This document shows, one piece after another, positions 1 through 7,156 of a DNA stretch of 14,718 nucleotides. The stretch spans positions 1-14,718 of the forward strand of contig DAOTVS010000315.1 of the NCBI GenBank assembly GCA_034436375.1, read 5' to 3'. Numbering within the stretch: the stretch's first letter is position 1; each line of letters starts with the position of its first letter. The DNA is from DAOTVS01 sp034436375. Lineage in GTDB: Bacteria > Chloroflexota > Anaerolineae > SpSt-313. A program made the position numbers and the translations under genes. The notes below the pieces were generated by a model. It was not told the DNA's origin and searched no databases. It was given only the letters and a program-made list of their open reading frames with translations.

Positions 1-17
1 CACCGCCTGCGGCGGTG
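1..17 (-). terminator. Possible partial terminator hairpin after the usp gene
   Basis: Bases 1-7 (CACCGCC) and 11-17 (GGCGGTG) form a perfect 7-bp stem with a 3-nt loop, 21 bp beyond the stop codon of the minus-strand stress-protein gene. A T tract, if present, would lie outside the window, so a terminator role is inferred from position only. It could equally be a small dispersed palindrome. Confidence 0.3.
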
Positions 18-38
18 CACGAGGCCCGACCCAGCTCC

Positions 39-881
39 TTAGGGCACCAGCAGCAGCGGGCAGCGCAGTTGGGCCAGAACCTGCGTGGCCCGCTCATCCT
101 CATCGCCGGCGAGCCCCATCAGGAGCAAGGCGGGGTGCTCGCCGCGAGCGGCAGCCAACACGGCGACAGCGGCATCTCCCCAGGCATAGATGATCTGGGA
201 GGCGATGCCTTGCTTCTCCAGCCAGGCCTCCACTTCGCCCCCCAGGTGCTCTGCCTCACCAGGGGTGGGGGCCAGCGCCAGCACCTGAAGCGACCCCCGA
301 GTGTGCTCCGCCAGCTCGGCGGCCAGAGCCATCGCCCGCCTATCCGCCGCCGAGCCATCATAGACGGCCAGGAATCCCTCGCCGCCCATGGGCTGGTTCT
401 CTAGCACCAACAACGGCCGGCCCGCGCCCAGGGCGGCTTGCAGAGTGCGCCCCACGCCGCAGGCGCTCAGCAGGGTGCCGCCGGCTTTGCCAAGGCTTAA
501 CAAGTCCGCCCCGGCTGCTGCGGCGAGCACCTCGTCGCACACCCGGCCACGCACATGCCGGAAGGTGGCGTGCAGGCCCAGCGCGGCTGCCCGCCGCTGC
601 AGAGTGCGCTCGACGCGCTCGGCCTGCAGGCGTAGCTGGCGCTCCATGCGCTCGCGGTCCACCGGTCGGCTCTCCAGCAGCACCAGCGAGGTCACCCGCG
701 CAAAGGGCAGCTCCGCCAAGCGCAGCAGATCGTCATCCTCCACAAAGAGGGCTTCCAGCTCCGACTGGAGTTGAGCTGCCAACGCCGCAGCAGCATCAAG
801 GGCGGCCAGACTGTGCTCCGAGCCGTCCAGGGCCACCACGATGCGGCGGATGGAGGGTACATGCACCTCGATGCCGTTCAC
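39..881 (-). CDS. Universal stress protein, tandem UspA domains
   Basis: A 280-residue protein with two UspA-type Rossmann-like domains. Domain 1 spans about residues 12-160 and opens with the hallmark strand and loop IVVALDGSEHS (residues 14-24), in which Asp19 corresponds to the nucleotide-contacting Asp of the family. Domain 2 spans about 169-280, with the matching LAVYDGSAA at 171-179. A glycine-rich stretch (Gly131 to Gly144) sits where ATP-binding members carry their G-x2-G-x9-G motif, but the spacing is only partly conserved, so ATP binding is uncertain. The start is GTG at 879-881; AAGGAG lies 8 nt upstream inside the end of the protease gene, and the start overlaps its stop codon by 4 bp. 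Two-domain USPs are cytosolic stress or redox adaptors with no fixed reaction. The overlap indicates co-translation with the protease; a role in stress proteostasis is inference. Confidence 0.9.
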   Translation of the reverse strand: MNGIEVHVPSIRRIVVALDGSEHSLAALDAAAALAAQLQSELEALFVEDDDLLRLAELPFARVTSLVLLESRPVDRERMERQLRLQAERVERTLQRRAAALGLHATFRHVRGRVCDEVLAAAAGADLLSLGKAGGTLLSACGVGRTLQAALGAGRPLLVLENQPMGGEGFLAVYDGSAADRRAMALAAELAEHTRGSLQVLALAPTPGEAEHLGGEVEAWLEKQGIASQIIYAWGDAAVAVLAAARGEHPALLLMGLAGDEDERATQVLAQLRCPLLLVP

Positions 882-3340
882 ATTCGTGGCTCCTTCTTGC
901 TGTCTTGCTCCTTGTCAGCGCTCTTGTCTTTCTCGCCGGCCTGCCGCGCGCGCTCGGCCAGGTAGCGCAAGCGGTCCTCCACCCGACGGTTCACGGTGCC
1001 TTCTGGGAACTGGCCTGTCTCGTCCCGCGCTCCTGCGGGTGTTCCGGTCAATACCTCGATGCCCTCATCGATGGTCGAGACAGCCCACACGTGGAATTTG
1101 CCCGCCCGCACCGCCTCGACCACATCCGGCCGCAACATCAGGTGCCGGACGTTGGTGCGGGGGATCATCACGCCCTGCTCGCCGGTTAACCCGCCCTCCA
1201 TCAGGCGGCAGACGTCAAAGAATCCCTCGATCTTCTCGTTCACACCGCCGATAGGCTGTACCTCGCCCTTCTGGTTGATCGAGCCGGTGACGGCGATGCT
1301 CTGCTTGATCGGCACGCCCGAGAGGTCCGAGAGCAGCGCGTACAGCTCGGCGGAGGAAGCCGAGTCACCATCCACGCCGCCGTAGGATTGCTCGAACACG
1401 AGCGAGGCGCTGAGCGAGAGCGGCTCCTCCGGCGTGTAGCGGGCGGCGAGAAAGTTGGAGAGGATCAGCACGCCTTTGGAGTGCAACGGTCCGCCCAGGG
1501 CGACCTCACGCTCGATATCGACCACCGTACCATGCCCCAGGCGCGTGCGAGCGGTGATACGGGTTGGCTGCCCCCAGCTAAAGCCACCCAGCCCCGAGAC
1601 GGAGAGGCCGTTGATCTGCCCCACTTTTTCGCCGCGTACATCGATCAGCATCGTGCCGTTGACGATCTCCTGCAGGGTGCGCTCGCGCACACGATCGGCC
1701 CTGAAAGTGCCCTTGTCGAGAGCCTGTTGCACGTCGATGGCCTCCACTACCGTAGAGCCCCGCTGACTTGCCCAGTAATCCGCCTCGCGCACCAAATCTA
1801 CAATTGTACGGAAGCGGATGGAGAGCCGATCCTGGTTTTCCAGCAGCCGTGAGGCCTGCTCCACCACCCGCGCCACGCCGCTACGATGGAAGGGGCGCAG
1901 CCCCTCACGCCGGGTCACTGTGGCCACAAAGCGGCCATAGAGGGCACAGTTTTCCGGCGTGCGCTCGACCTCGCCCGCGAAATCTACCTCGACCTTGAAC
2001 AATTCGCCAAAGTCGGGGTCTGCCCCCTGCAGTGCATAGTAGAGCATGGGCTCACCCAACAGCACCACCTTGACATCCAGGGGGATCGGCTCCGGCTCGA
2101 GGCTGGCGGTCGTCATGAGCGAGTACTCGCGCGCCAGCGCCTCGACCGTGATCTGCCGGGTGCGCAGGGCGCGCTTGAGCGCCTCCCAGGCCAGCGGTTT
2201 TTGCAGCACGGTGAGGGCATCGAGGATCAGGTAGCCACCGTTGGCGCGATGCAGAGCGCCGGGCTTGATGAGGGTGAAATCGGTCACCAGGGCGCCCATA
2301 GTGGCCTTGTACTCGATGGCGCCGACCAGGTTCTGATAGATGGGGTTATCCTCCACCACAATCGGCGCTCCCTGCGTGGCCGCATGATCTACGATCACGT
2401 TCACCTCGTAGCGCTGGAACGAAGGCTCATGCGGCACAAAGAACGGGAGCATGCCGCTGGGGGCAGGCTGCTCGCCGCGCTCGGCAGGCTGGAAATCGGC
2501 CACGTTCTCCACCACATCCTCGCCAACTGCATCGATATAGTCGGCGACCTGCTGCCACTGAGCGTACTTGTCGCGCAACTCACTGATGTGCTGACCGACG
2601 GCGACTGCCGCTACCTGGCGGTTCACCTGGCGCACCTGCTCCATCGCCTGCTTCTCGGCCTGGCGGATGTCGCGCACCGCCGCCTGCAGCTCGGCCTCCA
2701 TAGCGGCCATATCCTGCTCGATCTTGTTACGCATCTCGGGCGGCAGCTGCTGGAACTGCTCGGGGTTCAGGATCTGCCCTTTGGCTACCGGGGCAAAGGC
2801 AATGCCGGAGGGCGTCTTGAGCATGGTCAGCCCACGCGCCTCTGCCTGCCGGCGCAGACTGGCCAAAATCCTCTCCTGCGTCTCGCGCAGCTGGCGCTCT
2901 ACTTCCTGTTTGTGCGCCTCATAATCCTCACTCTCGAATGCGGCCGGAATGCGTATCTTGAGATCATCGATCAGCTGCTTCATATCCTTGCGCAGGGCCG
3001 TCCCCATACCCGCCGGCAGCCGCAGCGCCCGCGGCTTGTCGGGCTGCTTGAAATTGTGCACATAGCACCAATCATCGGGCACCGGCTGCCTGGCCGCCTC
3101 TTGCACCAGGAACTGGCGGATCGTCGTCGATTTCCCCGCACCGCTTGGACCCAACGCGAACATGTTATATCCCTGCCCGCGCATCCCTATGCCGAAGCGG
3201 ATCGCCTCTACCGCGCGCGGCTGGCCGATCACCTCCGTCAGATCAGGCAGGCTGGCGGTCGTCTCAAAATCAAAAAGATTGACATCGCAAGTGCGGAAGA
3301 GTTGTTCGGGGCTGAGGGCGAAGGACTGCACACTGGACAT
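878..3340 (-). CDS. LonB/LonC-like ATP-dependent Ser-Lys protease (COG1067 type)
   Basis: An 820-residue AAA+ Lon-family protease. From the chosen start it has a Walker A GPSGAGKST (residues 64-72), a long charged region with coiled-coil character (about 135-265), GGYLILDA as the Walker B strand (368-375), and a C-terminal Lon protease domain with the catalytic Ser in GDSASSAE (Ser660) and the catalytic Lys in GGVNEKIEGFF (Lys703). The family (including E. coli YcbZ/LonH) is distinct from LonA: no N-terminal LAN domain is present and the P-loop lies near the N terminus. It is expected to degrade misfolded or regulatory proteins in the cytosol. The frame is open to an ATG at 3385, but the ATG at 3338-3340 is preferred because GAAGGGG lies 7 nt upstream, while the longer start has no Shine-Dalgarno. 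The Lys-rich tail (after about residue 795) is probably disordered. The stop overlaps the start of the stress-protein gene. Confidence 0.93.
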   Translation of the reverse strand: MSSVQSFALSPEQLFRTCDVNLFDFETTASLPDLTEVIGQPRAVEAIRFGIGMRGQGYNMFALGPSGAGKSTTIRQFLVQEAARQPVPDDWCYVHNFKQPDKPRALRLPAGMGTALRKDMKQLIDDLKIRIPAAFESEDYEAHKQEVERQLRETQERILASLRRQAEARGLTMLKTPSGIAFAPVAKGQILNPEQFQQLPPEMRNKIEQDMAAMEAELQAAVRDIRQAEKQAMEQVRQVNRQVAAVAVGQHISELRDKYAQWQQVADYIDAVGEDVVENVADFQPAERGEQPAPSGMLPFFVPHEPSFQRYEVNVIVDHAATQGAPIVVEDNPIYQNLVGAIEYKATMGALVTDFTLIKPGALHRANGGYLILDALTVLQKPLAWEALKRALRTRQITVEALAREYSLMTTASLEPEPIPLDVKVVLLGEPMLYYALQGADPDFGELFKVEVDFAGEVERTPENCALYGRFVATVTRREGLRPFHRSGVARVVEQASRLLENQDRLSIRFRTIVDLVREADYWASQRGSTVVEAIDVQQALDKGTFRADRVRERTLQEIVNGTMLIDVRGEKVGQINGLSVSGLGGFSWGQPTRITARTRLGHGTVVDIEREVALGGPLHSKGVLILSNFLAARYTPEEPLSLSASLVFEQSYGGVDGDSASSAELYALLSDLSGVPIKQSIAVTGSINQKGEVQPIGGVNEKIEGFFDVCRLMEGGLTGEQGVMIPRTNVRHLMLRPDVVEAVRAGKFHVWAVSTIDEGIEVLTGTPAGARDETGQFPEGTVNRRVEDRLRYLAERARQAGEKDKSADKEQDSKKEPRM

Positions 3341-3428
3341 GGTGAAACCCCTTCTACCGGCAAAGGAGGGCTGCCTTGGTGGCATGCGCAGCCCGGCTAC
3401 TCACAATCAACGGGAAACAGGTGATTCT

Positions 3429-3457
3429 GGTATAGCACAGGACAGGGTGACTGTCAA
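3429..3457 (-). promoter_or_regulatory. Sigma-70-type promoter of the lon-usp unit
   Basis: Read on the minus strand, a perfect -35 TTGACA (3452-3457) is followed by a 17-bp spacer and -10 TATACC (3429-3434), with TG one base upstream giving an extended -10. It sits just past the stop codon of the upstream transporter gene and about 80 nt before the protease start. Confidence 0.75.
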
Positions 3458-3462
3458 AGGAG

Positions 3463-4797
3463 TTAGATATCGGTTTCGTGCTTGCGCGAGCGGCCCTCTG
3501 CCCGCGCCTCCAGTTTGCCGATGATCACGTCCTGCAGACGCGCGATGTTGCCATTCTTCGTTCCCTGATAGCATGCATCGCTGTGCTGACTGTCAAGTAG
3601 CGAGCGGTTCGCCGGCTCCCGGAGCAGGAATACCGCCGCCACGGCTATGGCCAGCGCGAGCGCGGCATTGGCCCGGAACATCCCCTGCACCCCCAGGCGA
3701 TCATAGAGCATCCCGGCCCAGGCATTGCCCAGAATGCTCCCGGCGCCCGAATAGGCGGCCCAGAAGAGCGCCTGCCCGGTGGCCCGCCACTCGCGCGGCA
3801 CCAGGCGATTGATATAATCCACCGAAGCCACCAGCAGCAGCGAGAAGGAAAAGCCGTGGCAGGCCTCGACCATCATAGCCAGGTGCGGCGCCCGGATCAC
3901 CGAGTAGGCGAACATGCGCGCGGCAAAGACCAGGAAGGTGAGGGCAATCACCCTGCCCGATTTGAACCGCCGGATGAGGGCCGCCGCGAGCAGGTAGAGC
4001 GGCAGCTCGCTGAGGCCCTGCAGGGTATAGGCCGTGCCGATGAGCGGCCGCGAAGCGCCCAACTCACTCATGTAGATGGGGTAGAAAGTATTGATGGAGG
4101 CTGCGCCCAGCTGCAGGAAGGTGATCAGCGCCAGCAATACCACGAGCCGGCGGTTGCGAAAGAGCGCCCCGGCGCCACGCCAGGTGCGTTCACCAGCCAG
4201 GGGGGTGTGACCGCCCTGCCCTCGCGTGCCGCGCCAGGCCACGAGCCAGCCCAGGAGCATAAAGGCGGCTGCATAGACAAACACCAGCCGGATATCCTGC
4301 CCGGCGATGGCGCGCCCGATGGCAAAGGACGAGAGCGCCCAGCCGACCGCCCCCCATAGGCGCAACCGGCCATAGGAGAGGTTGGGGTGCTGCTCCAGGT
4401 GATCGAGAACCAGGCTGTCGATGAGCGAGCCCACGGGGCTGGAGAGGAGGGCGTAGAGCACCGTCCAGGCCAGAAAGAACCAGAACCCGCCGGGCCAGAT
4501 GTAGCCCAGGAGCAATATTGCCGCCAGAGGCATGGTCAGCAGCAGCGTCCGCCGGCGGCCCCGCAGATCGGCGGCTACCCCCCACAGCGGCTGGCTCAAC
4601 AGCACCATCGCCGGGCGGATGCCGGAAAGGAGCCCGATCTGCAGGCCCGAAAGGCCAACCTGGCGCAGGTAGACGGAGAGGAAGGGGCTCCAGGCCGCAC
4701 CGGAGCCATAGTAGAGCACATAGAGCAGCCGCAGCACCCCGCCCGTGCCCGGCCGGGCCTGCGCGGCCTCTTCGATCGTCAGCGTGTCCGATGCCAT
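3463..4797 (-). CDS. MFS transporter (MFS_1-like), paralogue A, with extra C-terminal tail
   Basis: A 444-residue integral membrane protein with the repeated hydrophobic segments of a 12-helix major facilitator. The loop 2-3 signature (motif A) is visible as GVAADLRGRRR (residues 73-83). The opening LRLLYVLYYGSG and the late stretch DYINRLVPREWRATGQ fit the MFS_1-like/LacY-related group (PF12832) and PucC-like relatives. The substrate is unknown; sugars or nucleosides are typical for relatives. The start ATG at 4795-4797 has GAAGGT 6 nt upstream. It lies 76 bp behind its paralogue on the same strand and is probably co-transcribed. After about residue 393 the protein runs on for some 50 hydrophilic residues that the paralogue lacks; the last 25 or so resemble a piece of another protein family (see findings). 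Confidence 0.88.
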   Translation of the reverse strand: MASDTLTIEEAAQARPGTGGVLRLLYVLYYGSGAAWSPFLSVYLRQVGLSGLQIGLLSGIRPAMVLLSQPLWGVAADLRGRRRTLLLTMPLAAILLLGYIWPGGFWFFLAWTVLYALLSSPVGSLIDSLVLDHLEQHPNLSYGRLRLWGAVGWALSSFAIGRAIAGQDIRLVFVYAAAFMLLGWLVAWRGTRGQGGHTPLAGERTWRGAGALFRNRRLVVLLALITFLQLGAASINTFYPIYMSELGASRPLIGTAYTLQGLSELPLYLLAAALIRRFKSGRVIALTFLVFAARMFAYSVIRAPHLAMMVEACHGFSFSLLLVASVDYINRLVPREWRATGQALFWAAYSGAGSILGNAWAGMLYDRLGVQGMFRANAALALAIAVAAVFLLREPANRSLLDSQHSDACYQGTKNGNIARLQDVIIGKLEARAEGRSRKHETDI

Positions 4798-4814
4798 TCA
4801 CAGACCTTCAATTT

Positions 4815-4905
4815 CACTGATGTATGCTTGCCGTCGAGGGCGCAGAGATCGCTGAGGAAAATGAGGTGCTCTTCTATCCGCGTTCATCCGCGTTCATCTG
4901 CGGTT
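4815..4905. repeat. Dispersed repeat with three 10-nt units (ATCCGCGTTC type)
   Basis: Three tandem 10-nt units occupy 4876-4905: ATCCGCGTTC, ATCCGCGTTC and ATCTGCGGTT. The flanking stretch to about 4815, read on the minus strand, contains CTCAGCGATCTCTGCG and CCCTCGACGGCA. I recognise this combination as typical of a dispersed non-coding repeat seen in many bacterial genomes, which often generates spurious reading frames with the peptide RSSAFICG. The three units are directly visible; the wider element and its left boundary are from memory and approximate. The repeat supplies the last 10 codons and stop of the upstream transporter gene. Confidence 0.65.
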
Positions 4906-6094
4906 TCACCGCGCCCCTCCCCAGCGCCACCAGCGCGGCGAGGGCTACGACAAGCAGAATACCCGAGTTGAGCCGGTACATGGCCTGCACGCCGATGCGG
5001 TCATAGAGAAAGCCCGCCCAGGCGTTGCCGATGATGCTACCGGCGCCGAAAAAGGCTGCTGTATAGAGAGATTGCCCCGTCGCTCGCCATTCCCGTGGCA
5101 CGTGCTGGTGTACATAATCCACCGCGGAGACCAGCAGCAGCGAGAACGAGAGGCCATGGCTTGCCTCGACCACGACCGCCAGCGCCGGGTTGCGGATGAC
5201 GGAATAGAGAAAAGTGCGTGTGGCGAAGACAAAGAACGTAAAAGGCAACGTGCGGCGCGAGCCAAAACGCCGGATGAGCCAGGCCGATGCCAGGTAGAGC
5301 GGCAACTCGCTCAGGCCGCGCACGGTGATGGCCAAGCCGATCACGGGCGACGGTGCGCCGATCTGCGTCATGTAGATGGCGAAAAAGCTCCAGATGCCGG
5401 CTGCCCCCAGCTGCAGCAGCACAATCAGCACGAGGAACATCACGAGCGGGCGGATGCGCAAGAGGGCCCCGGCGCCGTGCCACGCCCGGCCCAGGGCAGT
5501 TCGCTTTCCGCTATCGCGCGTGCCGCGCCAGACCACGGCCGCGCCCAACAGCATAAAGGCAGCTGAAAAGGGAAAGATCAGGCGGATATCGCGCCTGGCG
5601 ATGGCTTTTCCAACCAACAGTGCACTGACTGCCCAACCCACCGCACCCCACAGGCGCACCTGACCAAAGCTTGTGCCGGGTTCGTCATCCAGGTGATCCA
5701 GCACCAGGCTGTCGATGAGCGGGCTGACTGGGCTCGAGAACAGGTTGTACAGGATGGCCCAGGCGAATAGAAACCAAAATCCGGCCGGCCAGGCGTAGCC
5801 GAGCAGCAGGGCTGCGGAGATGAGCATCGTCAGCAGGAGCGTGCGCCGTCGCCCGCGCAGGTCGGCCACCACGCCCCAGAGCGGCTGGCTGACCAGCGTG
5901 ACCGCGGGACCGATCCCGCTCAAGGCGCCGATCTGCAGGCCCGACAGGCCGATCTGTAGCAGGTACACGGAAAAGAACGAGCTCAGCGAGACGCCGCTGG
6001 AGTAAAAGAGATAGTAGAGCAAGCGCAGCGTAATGCCCTGACCGCGCAGGGCGCGTCGCGGGCGCGACGATATGGGTGCGATCGTGTTTTCCAA
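4874..6094 (-). CDS. MFS transporter (MFS_1-like), paralogue B
   Basis: A 406-residue major facilitator with motif A as GVVADLRGRRR (residues 74-84) and a full set of alternating hydrophobic segments. It is strikingly similar to the downstream paralogue across the whole body: shared blocks include VYL-Q-GLSGLQIG, SQPLWGV-ADLRGRRRTLLLTM, SLVLDHL and VPREWRATGQ. This points to tandem gene duplication. The start is TTG at 6092-6094; no in-frame ATG occurs until far inside the first helices, and AGAGGG lies about 7 nt upstream. The hydrophilic end VKPQMNADERG is encoded by a dispersed repeat, so the original stop was probably earlier or the repeat inserted at the gene end. It is likely the first gene of the MFS unit. 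Substrate unknown. Confidence 0.88.
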   Translation of the reverse strand: MENTIAPISSRPRRALRGQGITLRLLYYLFYSSGVSLSSFFSVYLLQIGLSGLQIGALSGIGPAVTLVSQPLWGVVADLRGRRRTLLLTMLISAALLLGYAWPAGFWFLFAWAILYNLFSSPVSPLIDSLVLDHLDDEPGTSFGQVRLWGAVGWAVSALLVGKAIARRDIRLIFPFSAAFMLLGAAVVWRGTRDSGKRTALGRAWHGAGALLRIRPLVMFLVLIVLLQLGAAGIWSFFAIYMTQIGAPSPVIGLAITVRGLSELPLYLASAWLIRRFGSRRTLPFTFFVFATRTFLYSVIRNPALAVVVEASHGLSFSLLLVSAVDYVHQHVPREWRATGQSLYTAAFFGAGSIIGNAWAGFLYDRIGVQAMYRLNSGILLVVALAALVALGRGAVKPQMNADERG

Positions 6095-6147
6095 AGAGTA
6101 CCCTCTTGTAGAGACGCGCCGATGCTGTGTGTATCGCCAGTGTGCTC

Positions 6148-6178
6148 AGTATACCATGCGTTGCCGTAACTCTGTAAA
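6148..6178 (-). promoter_or_regulatory. Probable extended -10 promoter of the MFS pair
   Basis: On the minus strand, TGGTATACT provides an extended -10 (TATACT at 6148-6153), with a -35-like TTTACA at 6173-6178 and a rather long 19-bp spacer. It lies about 54 bp before the TTG start of MFS paralogue B in the divergent intergenic region. The rest of this region (6095-6275) holds no clear plus-strand promoter that I can defend. Confidence 0.55.
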
Positions 6179-6275
6179 AGCGGCGGAATGGACAGAATTG
6201 GGTTATTGGGTTAACCTACCCCCGCAGAGTTCGAGCAGTGTTGAATGAGGCTTGTGTATCTCCAGGAGGTTCAGT

Positions 6276-7082
6276 TTGCGTACCGCGGCTGTTATTTCAG
6301 TTGATGAGCTTACCGCTCAGGGCGCGGATTGGGCGCCTTTCCAGGCCATGTTGGAGCGCTTCCGCATCTGGGGCTATGATGGGGTGGAGATCGCCCTGCG
6401 TGACCCCGCGAGCATTGATCAGCGCGCCCTGGCTCGCGCTCTGGCCGGCTGTGGCCTGCCGGTGGCTGGCATCGCGACCGGCACGGCCTGCACGGTCGAT
6501 GGCCTCTCATGGACCGACCCGGATGCTGCGGTACGGGCAGCGGCGCGCAAGCGTATCGGCGATCAGTGCCTGCTGGCGGCGCAACTCGGCAGCCCGGTGA
6601 TCGTGGGGCTGATTCGGGGGCGCCTGCAGCCGGGCGTGCCGCGTGCCCAGGCGGAAGCCTGGATGCGCGAGGGGCTGCTCGATGCCTGTACGGCAGGTGC
6701 CCGTGTGGGCGTATCCATCTTCTTTGAACCGATCACCCGCTTCATGGATGACCTTGTGCTCACCACCGACGAGGGTGTAGCTCTGCTGGAGCAGCTCGCC
6801 GCGCCCAACCTCGGCCTGCTTCTCGACACTTTCCACATGAACATCGAGGAATCCGATATCTGCGCTGCCTTCCGCCGCGCGGGCCGCTACCTGGCCCACG
6901 TGCATGCCTCTGATTCTAATCGCTGCTACCCCGGCGCCGGCCACGTTGATTTCCCCGCCGTTGTAGCCACGCTGCGTGATATGGGCTATGGGGGCTATCT
7001 CTCGGCCGAGATCCTGCCCTGGCCGGACCTGGAGACGAGCCTGGAGCGCGCCGCACACTATCTGCGCCGGCTCCTGGCTTGA
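6276..7082 (+). CDS. Sugar phosphate isomerase/epimerase (AP-endonuclease-2 TIM barrel), metal site complete
   Basis: A 268-residue TIM barrel of the xylose-isomerase-like superfamily (PF01261). The four metal ligands expected in the family are present: Glu151 in FFEPI, Asp184 in LLDTFHMN, His210 in HVHASDSN and Glu245 in SAEIL. The combination DTFHMNIEE followed by SNR-x4-GAGHVDF is characteristic of ketose 3-epimerases and 5-keto-L-gluconate epimerase-like proteins, so an epimerase or isomerase acting on a keto-sugar (or keto-sugar acid) is the best guess; the substrate cannot be read. The frame is open from TTG at 6252, but the TTG at 6276-6278 is chosen because a perfect AGGAGG lies 6 nt upstream. 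No inositol or uronate partner genes are nearby. It begins the plus-strand half of the window. Confidence 0.88.
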   Translation: MRTAAVISVDELTAQGADWAPFQAMLERFRIWGYDGVEIALRDPASIDQRALARALAGCGLPVAGIATGTACTVDGLSWTDPDAAVRAAARKRIGDQCLLAAQLGSPVIVGLIRGRLQPGVPRAQAEAWMREGLLDACTAGARVGVSIFFEPITRFMDDLVLTTDEGVALLEQLAAPNLGLLLDTFHMNIEESDICAAFRRAGRYLAHVHASDSNRCYPGAGHVDFPAVVATLRDMGYGGYLSAEILPWPDLETSLERAAHYLRRLLA

Positions 7083-7106
7083 CCCCACTTACCGCGCCCA
7101 TAGTAT
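7079..7106 (+). promoter_or_regulatory. Possible promoter for the HD-Pnk-like gene
   Basis: TTGACC (7079-7084) overlaps the stop codon of the upstream gene; 16 bp later comes TAGTAT (7101-7106), with TATCAT slightly further on. The pair is plausible but the -10 matches the consensus in only four positions. Confidence 0.35.
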
Positions 7107-7156
7107 CATAGGGCAGTCGACTGGCGCCTGCTGGTGGCCGGGTGTATCATTGTACT

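Noticed and set aside
1886..3424. A 512-codon open frame on the plus strand opposite the protease gene
   Set aside because: It lies wholly antisense to a well-supported Lon-family protease, has no recognisable domain and is typical of GC-rich shadow frames.
4876..4905. CRISPR-like short tandem repeat
   Set aside because: The 10-nt units abut directly with no spacers, are only three in number and no cas gene is present; it is a dispersed repeat.
6276..7082. Part of an inositol (iol) catabolic operon
   Set aside because: The epimerase resembles proteins of that kind, but no dehydrogenase, dehydratase or kinase of the pathway lies nearby.
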